Below are positions 38,580-48,421 of a stretch of DNA of 64,000 bases, piece by piece. A model generated the notes under the pieces. That model had not been told where the DNA came from. It did no database searches and was given only the letters and a program-made list of their open reading frames with translations. The number at the start of each line of letters is the position of its first letter. Position 1 is the first letter of the stretch. The translations under genes were made by a program, and so were the position numbers. Source of the DNA: Pantoea cypripedii (GTDB lineage Bacteria > Pseudomonadota > Gammaproteobacteria > Enterobacterales > Enterobacteriaceae); assembly GCF_011395035.1 (NCBI RefSeq), contig NZ_CP024768.1, positions 3,509,865 to 3,573,864 of the forward strand, read 5' to 3'.

Positions 38580-39093
38580 GCCACTAACGCTCCCTTTCGC
38601 CACGATCCGACAGGATCTAAATGTCAGAATCCCTCATGTAAAAAGTAAGGAAAACATCGCTAAATCTTAACTCCTTTACTGAAGGTTAACGTATAACTTA
38701 CAGTTTGAGAAATAGGCAAGGCCTAATCATCCGCTTCGTTTAATAGAATTCTCAAATTGATTAACTTTCGGCCCTGTTTAGACATTAACCAAAAATTCAG
38801 ATAAGTCTTAGATATCAATGTCCACAAAAATTGTAGTGGCAAATAATTCTAAAAATAATCAATTGAATTTAAAGATAAAATTAAAAACAAACCAGGAAAG
38901 TACTTATTTGACACCCAACATCCGTTGACCGGCCTGAGATCAGTCATTTCCTAAAGTTTCCAGAAATAAAATAGTAACTAACAGGTACTATTATGTGACC
39001 AATGATCAAATTTTTATTATGCGTACAAAAAAAACATAACAGAAAAGCTGCTTAGTAACGGCGGGTTGCCACGATCATCGCAACGACAATCAA
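38580..39093. other. AT-rich non-coding stretch between the EAL gene and speA
   Basis: No convincing open frame on either strand. The base composition is much richer in A and T than the flanking core genes, with several homopolymer runs (for example eight A around 39027). It must hold the promoter of the EAL gene (and perhaps of the bap operon) on the minus strand. A + strand terminator follows at 39094. Confidence 0.6.
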
Positions 39094-39125
39094 GCAGAGC
39101 AGTCAGGCTGCGGCTGCGCTTTTTT
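39094..39125 (+). terminator. Orphan + strand terminator-like hairpin
   Basis: GCAG-A-GCAG, loop TCAGG, CTGC-GG-CTGC, then G, C and a run of six T. There is no + strand gene upstream within this gap, so it may end an uncharacterised small transcript that starts between about 38600 and 39050. Could also be chance. Confidence 0.4.
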
Positions 39126-39260
39126 AAATAAATGAATAAGATAGATATTCAGCAGCGAATTCATTTTTTCAAGGTGACTATCACGTTAATTAACAGGGTG
39201 ATCGCGATCGCAAATTTAATTAGAGGGATAGCAGCGGAGATAATAATGAAGTGGGAAATG

Positions 39261-39286
39261 CACCGAGCCACGGATGTGGCTCGGTG
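39261..39286 (-). terminator. Terminator-like hairpin after speA
   Basis: CACCGAGCCAC, four-base loop, GTGGCTCGGTG: an eleven-base perfect stem 14 bp after the speA stop. The T-tract on the minus strand is weak (CATTTCCC), so termination strength is uncertain. It marks the end of speA as a transcript separate from bap. Confidence 0.6.
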
Positions 39287-39299
39287 AACAGATGATTAA

Positions 39300-41276
39300 T
39301 TATTCGTCTTCAAGGTAGGTGTAGCCATATAAGCCACTCTCGAATTCTTCAAGGAATTGCGCACGCAGTTCTTCATCGATATCGGTCTGCTTCACCTGAT
39401 CGCGGAACAGTGTCATCAGCTCAGCCGGGTTCAGCTGAACATATTGCAGCATATCAGCGACGGTATCGCCTTCATCTGACAGCTGAACTTCGACGCTACC
39501 ATCCGGGAAGGCAAACACATCCACGGCTTCGGTATCACCAAACAGGTTATGCATGTTGCCAAGGATTTCCTGATAAGCGCCAACCATAAAGAAGCCCAGC
39601 ATCGGCGGGTTGTCGATATCGTATTCCGGCATCGGCATGGTGGTGGCAATCCCATCGCCATCCACGTAGTGATCGATGGTGCCATCGGAGTCACAGGTGA
39701 TGTCGAGCAGCACCGCGCGACGCTGCGGCATTTTGTTCAGCCCTTCCAGCGGCAATACCGGGAAGAGCTGATCAATACCCCAGGCATCCGGCATCGACTG
39801 GAACAATGAGAAGTTGACGTAAATCTTGTCCGCCATACGCTCCTGCAACTCATCGATAATCGGGCGATGCGCGCGATTGCTCGGATCCAGATGCTGCTGA
39901 ATGTAATGACAGATGCTGAGATACAACTGCTCCGCCCAGGCGCGCTGGCGCAGATCATAAGTACCCGACGAATAACCGGTATGGATGTCGAACAGGTCCA
40001 TCTGGCTATCGTGCAGCCACTCACGCAGCGAACGACGCACGTTCGGCTCATGCATCTCCTGCCAGGTGTCCCACAGACTCTGGATAGGACGCGGCGCATC
40101 AACATCCGGCGCGACTGGCGTGCTGAATTCGTTACGTTCCACCCCGATAATGTTGGAAACCAGCACGGTATGGTGCGCGGTCACCGCACGTCCGGATTCG
40201 GTAATGACTGTCGGATGTTCCAGCCCGTGTTCGTCACAGGCATCACCAATCGCCCAGATAACATTATTGGCGTATTCATTCAGGCCATAGTTAACCGAGC
40301 AATCCGACTGCGAGCGCGTACCTTCATAATCGACACCGAGACCGCCGCCCACATCGAAGCATTTAATGTTGACGCCAAGTTTCGCCAGCTCCACATAGAA
40401 GCGAGCCGATTCGCGTACACCGGTGGCGATATCGCGAATGTTGGCCATCTGCGAACCGAGATGAAAATGCAGCAGTTGCAGGCTTTCGATACGATCAGCC
40501 TTCCGCATGATCTCAACCAGCTGCAAGACCTGCGAAGCCGCCAGACCAAACTTAGATTTCTCACCACCGCTTGACTGCCATTTGCCTGACCCCTGCGACG
40601 CCAGGCGTGCACGGATACCCAGACGCGGCACCACGTTGAGGCGTTCGGCCTCTTCCAGTACCATTCGCACCTCGGTCATCTTTTCGATCACCAGATACAC
40701 TTTGTGACCGAGCTTCTCACCAATCAACGCCAGGCGAATATATTCGCGGTCTTTATAGCCGTTGCAGACAATTACCGTGCGCGTCTTACCGGCGTGTGCC
40801 AGCACCGCCATCAGCTCCGCTTTGGAACCCGCTTCCAGACCCAGCGGTTCGCCGGAGTTAACCAGCGATTCAATCACGCGCTTGTGCTGATTAACCTTGA
40901 TGGGATAAACGAGGAAGTAGTCGCCTTTATAGCCATAAGATTCACGGGCGCGTTTAAAGGCACCGTTAATCGAACGCAGGCGGTGTTGCAGAATCTGCGG
41001 AAAGCAGAACAGCGCGGGCAGACGCTGACCATCCGCTTCACGCTCTTTCACCAGCTTAGCGAGATCGACGCGAACTTCCGGCATGTCCGGATCCGGGCAC
41101 ACGCTGATGTGACCCAATTCGTTCACGTCGTAATAGTTATTGCCCCACCAGGCAATATTGTAGGTGCGTAGCATTCTGCTCGCTTCCTGGTCGTTCATCG
41201 CCACCTCCTGCATGGAGCGGAGTACACCCTGTTCGCCTGCTGACGAACCCTTGATATTCTTCATGTCGTCAGACAT
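39300..41276 (-). CDS. speA: Biosynthetic arginine decarboxylase
   Basis: Pyridoxal-phosphate enzyme that converts arginine to agmatine, the substrate of SpeB. The 658-residue length equals E. coli SpeA, and the sequences match along the whole length. The PLP lysine segment [14 protein letters not shown], the glycine loop [15 protein letters not shown] and the catalytic-cysteine region [10 protein letters not shown] are present. The ATG at 41276 ([10 protein letters not shown]) has GAGG seven bases upstream; a TTG four codons earlier is ignored. A 29-codon ORF ends inside this ribosome site. It is no longer adjacent to speB: the bap island lies downstream. Confidence 0.97.
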   Translation of the reverse strand: MSDDMKNIKGSSAGEQGVLRSMQEVAMNDQEASRMLRTYNIAWWGNNYYDVNELGHISVCPDPDMPEVRVDLAKLVKEREADGQRLPALFCFPQILQHRLRSINGAFKRARESYGYKGDYFLVYPIKVNQHKRVIESLVNSGEPLGLEAGSKAELMAVLAHAGKTRTVIVCNGYKDREYIRLALIGEKLGHKVYLVIEKMTEVRMVLEEAERLNVVPRLGIRARLASQGSGKWQSSGGEKSKFGLAASQVLQLVEIMRKADRIESLQLLHFHLGSQMANIRDIATGVRESARFYVELAKLGVNIKCFDVGGGLGVDYEGTRSQSDCSVNYGLNEYANNVIWAIGDACDEHGLEHPTVITESGRAVTAHHTVLVSNIIGVERNEFSTPVAPDVDAPRPIQSLWDTWQEMHEPNVRRSLREWLHDSQMDLFDIHTGYSSGTYDLRQRAWAEQLYLSICHYIQQHLDPSNRAHRPIIDELQERMADKIYVNFSLFQSMPDAWGIDQLFPVLPLEGLNKMPQRRAVLLDITCDSDGTIDHYVDGDGIATTMPMPEYDIDNPPMLGFFMVGAYQEILGNMHNLFGDTEAVDVFAFPDGSVEVQLSDEGDTVADMLQYVQLNPAELMTLFRDQVKQTDIDEELRAQFLEEFESGLYGYTYLEDE

Positions 41277-41284
41277 CGCGAACC

Positions 41285-41374
41285 TCAATTTTCCGTTGAA
41301 ATAAGAAATAGTTGCCGGTTTTTGTCGTTGTTACGTCGGGAAAAAAATGCCCCATCCTGCGCAAACTCCCTCAT
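41285..41374 (-). CDS. Candidate 29-codon upstream ORF (leader peptide) of speA
   Basis: ATG at 41374, seven bases after AAAGAG, opens a frame encoding 29 residues ([17 protein letters not shown] then [12 protein letters not shown]) that ends with TGA at 41285-41287. The stop overlaps the GAGG ribosome site of speA and lies eight bases before its start. The peptide has four Arg, including an Arg-Arg pair. E. coli carries a short gene, yqgB, directly upstream of speA, but I could not align this peptide to it. Translation and a regulatory role are unproven. Confidence 0.35.
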   Translation of the reverse strand: MREFAQDGAFFSRRNNDKNRQLFLISTEN

Positions 41375-41927
41375 CAGGTGCTCTTTGTAAGTGTAAAACA
41401 CCGGGCCGGGATGCGTACAACCGGGCCAGAAATCGCCTGACATTTCCCGCGCTGCGGGAGCGTGAAAAACATCAACAGAATTGTGGGGGACAGATTAGCC
41501 GGCGCTCGTGTCGGGATAATTACCGCAACGAACAAAACTTCGACTGGAGAGTAAAACAGAAATGGAAACGGGAAGGATTGCCAGCGCGCACGCTGAACGC
41601 AGTGAACCGCATAAAGAGAAAGATTGGTTCATTACTTTTATCACCTCCAACGCATGGGGAAAACATGCGGGAAACGGCCTGGGTGAAAACCAGATATAGG
41701 CATATCTGACGAGCGCGACGCACGGCGGCGTCATCCTTTTGGGCTGTGGTCGACAGCAGCGGCGATTTATACAGCCTGACGCGTAAAATTGCAAAAGCTT
41801 TCATGTAAGCGGCCGATACCCTAAGGATAGCGGGCATCCGTGTCAGGAAAATTTGCCAGTTTCGCTGTTGCGTAAAATGCGGAAACAGAAAAAGGGCTGG
41901 TAATTCGCTCAGTGAGTAACCTAGAAT
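41375..41927. other. Long divergent intergenic region between speA and metK
   Basis: No ORF here looks real: the longest frames on both strands have no ribosome site and no family resemblance. Two small inverted repeats are seen: CGCATG/CATGCG at 41651-41669 and CAGATAT/ATATCTG at 41691-41708. E. coli has the short genes yqgC and yqgD in this place; no clear equivalents were recognised. Confidence 0.5.
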
Positions 41928-41967
41928 AGCCGTCCAGATGGTCATCCATCTAAACTGGTTAACATCC
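41928..41967. promoter_or_regulatory. Candidate tandem MetJ boxes upstream of metK
   Basis: Five consecutive eight-base units (AGCCGTCC, AGATGGTC, ATCCATCT, AAACTGGT, TAACATCC) resemble the MetJ consensus AGACGTCT to varying degrees, the first, third and last best. They lie 134-173 bp upstream of metK. MetJ with S-adenosylmethionine represses metK in E. coli. The match is by eye only. Confidence 0.45.
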
Positions 41968-42100
41968 AGGCTGTGCAGGCGCATTGCGCATTCACTTCTT
42001 ACTGCTCGCGGCTTTGCCTGAAGGGGCGTCGAGTCTGGCCTGGTTGGCCTTGCTTACGCTATGCAGTCGAATTCAAACCATTTGTAAGGTAAAGAACAGA

Positions 42101-43252
42101 ATGGCTAAACACCTTTTTACGTCTGAGTCCGTATCAGAAGGACATCCTGATAAAATCGCTGACCAAATTTCTGACGCCGTGCTGGACGCCATCCTTGAAC
42201 AGGATCCGAAAGCACGCGTGGCCTGCGAAACATACGTGAAAACCGGTATGGTACTGGTTGGCGGTGAAATCACCACCAGCGCCTGGGTTGATATCGAAGA
42301 GATCACCCGTAATACCGTTCGTGAAATCGGCTATGTTCATTCCGATATGGGCTTTGATGCCAATTCCTGCGCGGTACTGAGCGCCATCGGTAAACAGTCT
42401 CCGGACATCAACCAGGGCGTTGACCGTACCGATCCGCTGGAGCAGGGAGCCGGTGACCAGGGTCTGATGTTTGGCTACGCCACCAACGAAACTGATGTGC
42501 TGATGCCTGCGCCGGTCACCTACGCGCACCGTCTGGTACAGCGTCAGGCTGAAGTGCGTAAAAATGGCACCCTGCCGTGGCTGCGTCCGGACGCGAAAAG
42601 CCAGATCACTTTCCAGTACGATGGCGGCAAAATTGTCGGTATCGATGCGGTAGTGCTGTCAACGCAGCATGCTGAAGAGATTTCTCAGGCTGACCTGCGT
42701 GAAGCGGTGATGGAAGAAATCATCAAGCCGGTTCTGCCGACTGAGTGGATCAACGCCAGCACCAAATACCATATTAACCCGACTGGCCGTTTCGTTATCG
42801 GTGGCCCGATGGGTGACTGCGGTCTGACCGGTCGTAAAATCATCGTTGATACCTACGGCGGCATGGCTCGTCACGGTGGCGGTGCATTCTCCGGTAAAGA
42901 TCCATCAAAAGTTGACCGTTCTGCGGCTTACGCTGCGCGTTATGTGGCGAAAAACATCGTTGCGGCCGGTCTGGCAGACCGTTGTGAGATCCAGGTTTCC
43001 TACGCAATTGGCGTGGCCGAGCCGACTTCCATCATGGTGGAAACCTTCGGTACCGAGAAAGTGGCAACCGAACAGCTGACCCTGCTGGTACGCGAGTTCT
43101 TCGACCTGCGTCCTTACGGCCTGATTCAGATGATGGATCTGCTGAAACCGATCTACAAAGAGACCGCGGCTTACGGTCACTTTGGTCGCGAACACTTCCC
43201 GTGGGAAAAAACCGACAAAGCCGCACAGCTGCGTGAAGCTGCCGGCCTGTAA
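42101..43252 (+). CDS. metK: S-adenosylmethionine synthetase
   Basis: Makes S-adenosylmethionine from methionine and ATP; essential, cytoplasmic, tetrameric. The 383-residue product starts [22 protein letters not shown] and has the family motifs [25 protein letters not shown] and the P-loop-like [19 protein letters not shown]. The start at 42101 follows AAGGTAAAGAA and fits the E. coli N-terminus; the longer frame upstream is ignored. Divergent from speA and followed by a palindromic hairpin. Its product feeds polyamine synthesis as well as methylation. Confidence 0.98.
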   Translation: MAKHLFTSESVSEGHPDKIADQISDAVLDAILEQDPKARVACETYVKTGMVLVGGEITTSAWVDIEEITRNTVREIGYVHSDMGFDANSCAVLSAIGKQSPDINQGVDRTDPLEQGAGDQGLMFGYATNETDVLMPAPVTYAHRLVQRQAEVRKNGTLPWLRPDAKSQITFQYDGGKIVGIDAVVLSTQHAEEISQADLREAVMEEIIKPVLPTEWINASTKYHINPTGRFVIGGPMGDCGLTGRKIIVDTYGGMARHGGGAFSGKDPSKVDRSAAYAARYVAKNIVAAGLADRCEIQVSYAIGVAEPTSIMVETFGTEKVATEQLTLLVREFFDLRPYGLIQMMDLLKPIYKETAAYGHFGREHFPWEKTDKAAQLREAAGL

Positions 43253-43272
43253 GTTTTAGCCCATCAGCGAAA

Positions 43273-43301
43273 AATCAGGGAGGCCTTTGGCCTCCCTGAT
43301 T
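43273..43301 (+). terminator. Hairpin terminator after metK
   Basis: AATCAGGGAGGCC, three-base loop, GGCCTCCCTGATT: a thirteen-base perfect stem 20 bp after the metK stop. The following sequence (CATTTCC) is a poor T-tract, so termination may be partial. Confidence 0.65.
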
Positions 43302-43308
43302 CATTTCC

Positions 43309-43382
43309 GTAGCGGCGCGATTTGTCGCGCGTCTTTTTAATGTACCTGAAGCCAAAAGCGCGCGACAAATCGCGCCGCTACA
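43309..43382. repeat. REP-like palindromic repeat, copy 5
   Basis: Arms GTAGCGGCGCGATTTGTCGC and complement around a loop of about 30 bp. Both arms carry the compensating change TTTGTC/GACAAA instead of TTTATC/GATAAA, so base pairing is conserved, which supports a selected structure. Confidence 0.85.
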
Positions 43383-43431
43383 GCCATGCTTATCTCACCG
43401 TCTACACTTACAAAGTCTTGCTTACAACAAA

Positions 43432-43447
43432 ATGTTAACGATTACAT
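43432..43447. promoter_or_regulatory. Distal candidate GalR/GalS operator upstream of galP
   Basis: ATGTTAACGATTACAT agrees with the Gal operator consensus GTGKAANCGNTTNCAN at 14 of 16 positions. It lies about 203 bp upstream of the proximal operator at 43635, a distance that would allow DNA looping. Confidence 0.5.
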
Positions 43448-43634
43448 TTTGAAACGCTTTAAATATCTGTGATTTAGGAATTTTGCAGCGTAGTCATTCC
43501 GGTAAAAATGCGTTATTTTCAGCGTCGTCTGATAGCCGATATTTAGAATGATGTCAGAAACTTAACAGGTACGATACCTTACTGGTTACTGAACCATTTT
43601 GGGCGAAAAATGCTGAATTACAGGGTTTCAGTGT

Positions 43635-43650
43635 GTGTAACCGATTACAT
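43635..43650. promoter_or_regulatory. Proximal GalR/GalS operator of galP
   Basis: GTGTAACCGATTACAT fits the Gal repressor/isorepressor consensus GTGKAANCGNTTNCAN at all positions. It is 82 bp upstream of the galP ATG. GalR and GalS control galP in E. coli, so induction by galactose is expected. Confidence 0.75.
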
Positions 43651-43653
43651 TCA

Positions 43654-43669
43654 TGTGATCGCCCTCACT
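43654..43669. promoter_or_regulatory. CRP-binding site of galP
   Basis: TGTGATCGCCCTCACT fits TGTGA-N6-TCACW, and sits three bases downstream of the proximal Gal operator. cAMP-CRP control of galP is known in E. coli; the tight packing suggests competition or cooperation between the two regulators. Confidence 0.6.
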
Positions 43670-43731
43670 TTTTCCCGGAAGCAGGTTCCTTAACATTGAT
43701 AAAAACAACGATAGATAAATTTGGAGGCAAT

Positions 43732-45126
43732 ATGCCTGGCAATACTCACAAAAGCAGAACCTCAAATAAGGCGATGACCTTGTTTGTCTGCTTTCTCGCG
43801 GCTCTGGCCGGCCTGCTGTTCGGTCTCGATATCGGTGTCATCGCGGGTGCCCTGCCCTTTATCGCAAAAGATTTTAACGTGACTGCTCACCAACAGGAGT
43901 GGATCGTCAGTTCCATGATGTTTGGTGCCGCAGTGGGTGCCATTGGGAGCGGCTGGATGTCTTCGCATCTGGGCCGTAAAAAGAGCCTGATGGCCGGTGC
44001 CATCCTGTTCGTTATTGGTTCGCTGTGGTCGGCTATGGCGCCGAACCCGGAAATGCTGATTGCCGCCCGTGTGGTTCTCGGCCTGGCGGTCGGTGTCGCA
44101 TCTTACACCGCGCCGTTGTATCTCTCTGAAATAGCACCGGAAAAAATCCGTGGCAGCATGATTTCACTGTATCAGCTGATGATCACCATCGGTATTCTGG
44201 CGGCTTACCTGTCCGATACCGCGTTCAGTGATGCTGGCGCATGGCGCTGGATGCTGGGTGTGATCACCATTCCGGCGATCCTGTTGCTGGTCGGTGTGGT
44301 GTTCCTGCCCAACAGCCCACGTTGGCTGGCGGCAAAAGGTAACTTCCGCGATGCACAGCGCGTACTGGATCGTCTGCGTGACACCAGTGAGCAGGCGAAA
44401 CGTGAGCTGGATGAAATCCGTGAAAGTCTGAAGATCAAACAGTCAGGCTGGCAGCTGTTCCAGAGCAATAGCAACTTCCGTCGTGCAGTGTTCCTCGGCG
44501 TACTGTTGCAGGTGATGCAGCAATTCACCGGCATGAACGTCATCATGTACTACGCGCCGAAAATCTTTGAAATCGCTGGCTTTGCCAACACCACACAGCA
44601 AATGTGGGGCACGGTAATTGTTGGCCTGGTGAACGTACTGGCCACCTTTATCGCTATCGGCCTGGTGGACCGCTGGGGTCGTAAACCGACGCTGGTACTG
44701 GGCTTCCTGGTGATGGCGGCAGGTATGGGCATCCTCGGTTCCATGTTGCATATCGGCATTCACTCCGAAGGTGCGCAATACTTTGCGGTTGCTATGCTGC
44801 TGATGTTTATCGTTGGTTTTGCCATGAGTGCCGGCCCGCTGATTTGGGTACTGTGCTCTGAAATCCAGCCGCTGAAAGGTCGTGACTTTGGTATCACCGT
44901 CTCAACCGCCACCAACTGGATTGCCAACATGATTGTCGGCGCAACCTTCCTGACGATGCTGAATTCGCTGGGCAACGCACCGACCTTCTGGGTCTACGCG
45001 GGACTGAACGTGTTCTTTATCCTGCTGACACTGGTGCTGATTCCGGAGACCAAAAACGTCTCACTGGAGCACATCGAACGCAACCTGCTGTCGGGCAAAA
45101 AACTGCGCGAAATCGGTCAGCAGTGA
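43732..45126 (+). CDS. galP: Galactose:proton symporter GalP
   Basis: Major facilitator sugar porter of the inner membrane, importing galactose and glucose with protons. The 464-residue length equals E. coli GalP. Twelve hydrophobic helices are present, with sugar-porter signatures [18 protein letters not shown], the GRKKS and GRKP loop motifs, [17 protein letters not shown] and [12 protein letters not shown]. The ATG at 43732 is preceded by GGAGG; the upstream in-frame region belongs to the promoter with Gal and CRP sites. Flanked by metK and sprT as in E. coli, and followed by a strong terminator. Confidence 0.96.
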   Translation: MPGNTHKSRTSNKAMTLFVCFLAALAGLLFGLDIGVIAGALPFIAKDFNVTAHQQEWIVSSMMFGAAVGAIGSGWMSSHLGRKKSLMAGAILFVIGSLWSAMAPNPEMLIAARVVLGLAVGVASYTAPLYLSEIAPEKIRGSMISLYQLMITIGILAAYLSDTAFSDAGAWRWMLGVITIPAILLLVGVVFLPNSPRWLAAKGNFRDAQRVLDRLRDTSEQAKRELDEIRESLKIKQSGWQLFQSNSNFRRAVFLGVLLQVMQQFTGMNVIMYYAPKIFEIAGFANTTQQMWGTVIVGLVNVLATFIAIGLVDRWGRKPTLVLGFLVMAAGMGILGSMLHIGIHSEGAQYFAVAMLLMFIVGFAMSAGPLIWVLCSEIQPLKGRDFGITVSTATNWIANMIVGATFLTMLNSLGNAPTFWVYAGLNVFFILLTLVLIPETKNVSLEHIERNLLSGKKLREIGQQ

Positions 45127-45142
45127 TCGAGATATAACGCAC

Positions 45143-45170
45143 AAGGGCTGCCAGCTGGCAGCCCTTTTTT
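45143..45170 (+). terminator. Rho-independent terminator after galP
   Basis: AAGGGCTGCC, four-base loop AGCT, GGCAGCCCTT followed by a T-run. A strong ten-base stem 17 bp after the galP stop. Confidence 0.88.
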
Positions 45171-45225
45171 ATTGCCCGTCCCGCAACGGTTGAGTTCTCT
45201 GGCGCAACATCTTATGCTGGCCGAC

Positions 45226-45738
45226 ATGAAAACGCCCCGCCTGCCCATCGCTGTACAACAAGCTGTTATGCGTTCACTGCGTCAGTTCCTGCAACTGGCT
45301 AACGAGCGGCTGGAACGCATCTATCCCGAACCCAAACTGATCTACCAGCAACGCGGCACTGCGGCGGGAACCGCCTGGCTGGAAAAGTGGGAAATCCGCC
45401 TCAACCCGGTATTGTTACTGGAAAACCAGCAGGCGTTTATCGACGAAGTGGTGCCACACGAACTGGCACATCTGCTGGTGTGGAAAACCTTCGGTCGCGT
45501 TGCGCCACACGGCAAAGAGTGGAAATGGATGATGGAAAACGTGCTGGGGGTTGCGGCACGTCGTACCCATCAGTTTGAAATCGACTCGGTGCGCAGTCAG
45601 ACCTTCCCCTACCGCTGCGGTTGCCAGCAACATCAGTTGACCGTGCGCCGCCACAATCGTGTGCTGCGCGGCGAAAGCGAATATCGCTGCGTCCATTGCG
45701 GCACTTTGCTGCAACCCGGTGAATTTACAGCAAGTTAG
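45226..45738 (+). CDS. sprT: SprT-family metal-binding protein
   Basis: A 170-residue protein close to E. coli SprT (165), named for effects on bolA transcription in stationary phase; the biochemical role is unclear. It has the zinc metallopeptidase-like motif HELAH in [12 protein letters not shown] and a C-terminal zinc ribbon (RCGC and CVHC). The start [19 protein letters not shown] at 45226 matches the family; earlier in-frame Met codons lie inside the galP terminator region. The ribosome site is weak. Gene order galP-sprT-endA is as in E. coli. Confidence 0.93.
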   Translation: MKTPRLPIAVQQAVMRSLRQFLQLANERLERIYPEPKLIYQQRGTAAGTAWLEKWEIRLNPVLLLENQQAFIDEVVPHELAHLLVWKTFGRVAPHGKEWKWMMENVLGVAARRTHQFEIDSVRSQTFPYRCGCQQHQLTVRRHNRVLRGESEYRCVHCGTLLQPGEFTAS

Positions 45739-45815
45739 TCCGATTATCCCATTTCACCCCCGCCAGCATTCTGCTAACCTGCCGCCTTTTTTCGCACCAG
45801 GTTAATTTTTGGAAT

Positions 45816-46523
45816 ATGTCTCGCAAAATTATTTTCGCCCTGACCTTGTTAGTCGCCCCGCTTAGCGCGTATAGCCTTAACCTCAACAACTATCATCAGA
45901 ACAATTTCCAGCAAGCCAAAGAATACGCGGCATACATCAATGCCGATGCCCCCGGCAGTTTCTACTGCGGTTGTAAAATTAACTGGCACGGTAAAAAAGG
46001 CGTACCGGATCTGAGCAGCTGCGGCTACAACGTGCGCAAAAGTGCCAATCGTGCAGAGCGCATTGAATGGGAACATGTGATGCCCGCGTGGGAGTTCGGC
46101 CATCAGCGTCAATGCTGGCAGAACGGTGGTCGTAAAAATTGCAGCAAAGATGCTGACTACCGCCGGATTGAGAGCGATCTGCATAACCTGCAACCGGCGA
46201 TTGGTGAAGTGAACGGCGACCGTGGCAACTTCCAGTACAGCCAGTGGAACGGTGGGGATCAACCTTACGGTCAGTGCAGCATGAAGATTGATTTCAAACA
46301 GAAGCTGGCGCAGCCGCCGGAACGCGCCCGTGGCGCGATTGCCCGCACCTACTTCTATATGCGCGATCAATATCACCTGAGTCTGTCACGCCAGCAAACT
46401 CAGCTGTTTACCGCCTGGGATAAGCAATATCCGGTAACGCCGTGGGAGTGCGAACGCGATAACCGCATTGCCAAAGTCCAGGGCAATCATAATCCTTATG
46501 TGCTTCAGGCTTGCCAGCGCTAA
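45816..46523 (+). CDS. endA: Endonuclease I, periplasmic DNase
   Basis: Periplasmic non-specific double-strand endonuclease. The 235-residue precursor has a signal peptide ([20 protein letters not shown]) and the Endonuclease_1 core: [40 protein letters not shown] and the C-terminal [19 protein letters not shown]. Cysteine pairs consistent with disulfide bonds are visible. Length and sequence match E. coli EndA. It follows sprT by 77 bp and precedes rsmE. Confidence 0.96.
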   Translation: MSRKIIFALTLLVAPLSAYSLNLNNYHQNNFQQAKEYAAYINADAPGSFYCGCKINWHGKKGVPDLSSCGYNVRKSANRAERIEWEHVMPAWEFGHQRQCWQNGGRKNCSKDADYRRIESDLHNLQPAIGEVNGDRGNFQYSQWNGGDQPYGQCSMKIDFKQKLAQPPERARGAIARTYFYMRDQYHLSLSRQQTQLFTAWDKQYPVTPWECERDNRIAKVQGNHNPYVLQACQR

Positions 46524-46597
46524 AAGCGCTACCCTAAACTAGCTGTTTTCCGATTGGGCCGTGCCTGGAGCACGGCATTAACGCTGGCAGGAACCCA

Positions 46598-47329
46598 ATG
46601 CGTATACCTCGCATTTTTCACCCCGAATCACTGACGGTGGGCAGTGAGATTTTCCTCGATGAGGACGCCGCCAACCACGTCGGTCGCGTGCTGCGCATGA
46701 GCGCCGGACAGCGGCTTGAGCTGTTTGATGGCAGTAATCTGACTTTTGCTGGCGAAATCACCCAGGCCGATAAAAAGCGTGTACAAGTAAGAGTCCTTGC
46801 AAGCCAGCTGGATGACCGTGAATCACCGCTGCATCTGCATCTCGGCCAGGTGATGTCGCGCGGTGAAAAGATGGAGTTCACTATTCAGAAATCGATTGAG
46901 CTTGGCGTCAACGTCATTACGCCCTTGTTTTCTGAACGCTGCGGCGTAAAGCTGGATGCGGAGCGTCTGGCTAAGAAGATTCAGCAATGGCAGAAAATCG
47001 CAATCGCCGCCTGTGAGCAGTGCGGCCGTAATCGTGTGCCGGAAATTCGGGAAGCGATGACGCTGGAGGCGTGGTGTGCTGAAGCGGAAGACGGCCTAAA
47101 ACTTAATTTGCACCCGCGCGCCAGCCACAGTATCAACACGCTGCCGCTACCGGTGGAACGCATCCGCCTGCTGATTGGCCCGGAAGGCGGTTTATCATCA
47201 GACGAAATTAGCATGACGTCGCAGCACGGGTTTACCGATATTCTGCTGGGACCACGCGTGCTGCGCACCGAAACAACCGCCCTCACCGCCATTACGGCAC
47301 TTCAGGTGAGGTTTGGTGACCTCGGTTAA
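46598..47329 (+). CDS. rsmE: 16S rRNA (uracil-1498-N3) methyltransferase RsmE
   Basis: Methylates U1498 of 16S rRNA using S-adenosylmethionine. The 243-residue product equals E. coli RsmE in length. It has an N-terminal PUA-like domain ([20 protein letters not shown]) and a C-terminal SPOUT fold with the knot motif [14 protein letters not shown] and [16 protein letters not shown]. It lies 74 bp after endA and 61 bp before gshB, the E. coli order. A small GC hairpin without a T-run precedes it (about 46560-46577). Confidence 0.96.
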   Translation: MRIPRIFHPESLTVGSEIFLDEDAANHVGRVLRMSAGQRLELFDGSNLTFAGEITQADKKRVQVRVLASQLDDRESPLHLHLGQVMSRGEKMEFTIQKSIELGVNVITPLFSERCGVKLDAERLAKKIQQWQKIAIAACEQCGRNRVPEIREAMTLEAWCAEAEDGLKLNLHPRASHSINTLPLPVERIRLLIGPEGGLSSDEISMTSQHGFTDILLGPRVLRTETTALTAITALQVRFGDLG

Positions 47330-47390
47330 GGGATACTTGCGGGTTACAGACTAGGCAGGGGTAGCTGATTCCCCCTTTGAGGAGAGAATA

Positions 47391-48335
47391 ATGATTAAGC
47401 TTGGCATCGTTATGGACCCGATTTCGTCCATCAACATTAAAAAAGACACCAGCTTCGCCATGTTGCTGGAAGCACAGCGCCGTGGTTACGAAATTCACTA
47501 CATGGAGATGAACGATCTCTCCCTGCGCGGTGGCGTCACTTACGCACGCACGCGTCTGCTCAGCGTGGAGCAAAACTACGACAAATGGTACGAATTTGGC
47601 AGCGAGCAGGAGATCAAACTGGCCGATCTCAACGTGGTGCTGATGCGCAAAGATCCGCCGTTTGATACCGAGTTCATCTATGCCACCTATCTGCTGGAAC
47701 GCGCGGAAGAACAAGGCACGCTGATCGTTAACAAACCGCAGAGCCTGCGCGACTGTAACGAAAAACTCTATACTGCCTGGTTTGCCGATTTAACCCCGGA
47801 CACCCTGGTCACCCGCAGCAAAGAGAAACTGCGCGCGTTCTGGCAGGAACACGGTGATGTGATCCTGAAACCGCTGGACGGCATGGGCGGTGCATCGATC
47901 TTCCGCGTGAAGCAGGATGATCCTAACTTTGGCGTGATCACCGAAACCCTGACCAACCACGGTCAGAACTTCTGCATGGCGCAGAATTATCTGCCAGCGA
48001 TTAAAGACGGTGACAAACGTGTGCTGGTGGTGGATGGCGAACCCGTCCCTTATTGCCTGGCGCGTATTCCGCAGGGCGGCGAAACCCGTGGTAACCTTGC
48101 AGCAGGTGGACGTGGTGAAGCACGCCCGCTGAGTGACAGCGACTGGGAGATTGCACGCCGTGTTGGCCCTGCGCTCAAAGCAAAAGGGTTGATTTTTGTC
48201 GGTCTCGATATCATCGGTGATAAACTGACTGAAGTGAACGTAACCAGCCCGACTTGCGTGCGTGAAATTGAAGCCGCCTTCCCAATCTCCATCACCGGTA
48301 TGCTGATGGATGCGATTGAGAAACGTCTGGGCTAA
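47391..48335 (+). CDS. gshB: Glutathione synthetase
   Basis: ATP-grasp ligase joining gamma-glutamylcysteine and glycine to form glutathione; cytoplasmic. The 314-residue protein (E. coli 315) starts [21 protein letters not shown] after GAGGAGAG. ATP-grasp segments are [30 protein letters not shown] and [14 protein letters not shown]. It precedes yqgE, with a terminator-like hairpin in between, as part of the gshB-yqgE-yqgF cluster found across Enterobacterales. Confidence 0.97.
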   Translation: MIKLGIVMDPISSINIKKDTSFAMLLEAQRRGYEIHYMEMNDLSLRGGVTYARTRLLSVEQNYDKWYEFGSEQEIKLADLNVVLMRKDPPFDTEFIYATYLLERAEEQGTLIVNKPQSLRDCNEKLYTAWFADLTPDTLVTRSKEKLRAFWQEHGDVILKPLDGMGGASIFRVKQDDPNFGVITETLTNHGQNFCMAQNYLPAIKDGDKRVLVVDGEPVPYCLARIPQGGETRGNLAAGGRGEARPLSDSDWEIARRVGPALKAKGLIFVGLDIIGDKLTEVNVTSPTCVREIEAAFPISITGMLMDAIEKRLG

Positions 48336-48372
48336 GGATGCCGCCGGAGCCTGCGCTCCACGAACCACCTAA

Positions 48373-48407
48373 AACCGGTATTGCTGCGGCAATGCCGGTT
48401 ATTTTTG
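48373..48407 (+). terminator. Terminator-like hairpin between gshB and yqgE
   Basis: AACCGGTATTGC, three-base loop, GGCAATGCCGGTT followed by ATTTTT: a long stem with one G-T type mismatch, ending just 15 bp before the yqgE start. It probably reduces read-through from gshB. Confidence 0.7.
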
Positions 48408-48421
48408 GTATACGAGTGAGA

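Noticed and set aside
17705..39299. Integrative element or prophage explanation for the adhesin island
   Set aside because: No integrase, transposase, tRNA edge or flanking direct repeat was found at either boundary.
41347..41709. A 120-codon + strand frame in the speA-metK gap
   Set aside because: The product is rich in Arg, Asn and Lys with no pattern of a folded protein, there is no ribosome site, and it overlaps the speA leader region.
41520..41984. A 154-codon minus strand frame in the speA-metK gap
   Set aside because: No ribosome site, composition unlike the neighbouring genes, no recognised family, and it covers the candidate MetJ boxes and metK promoter region.
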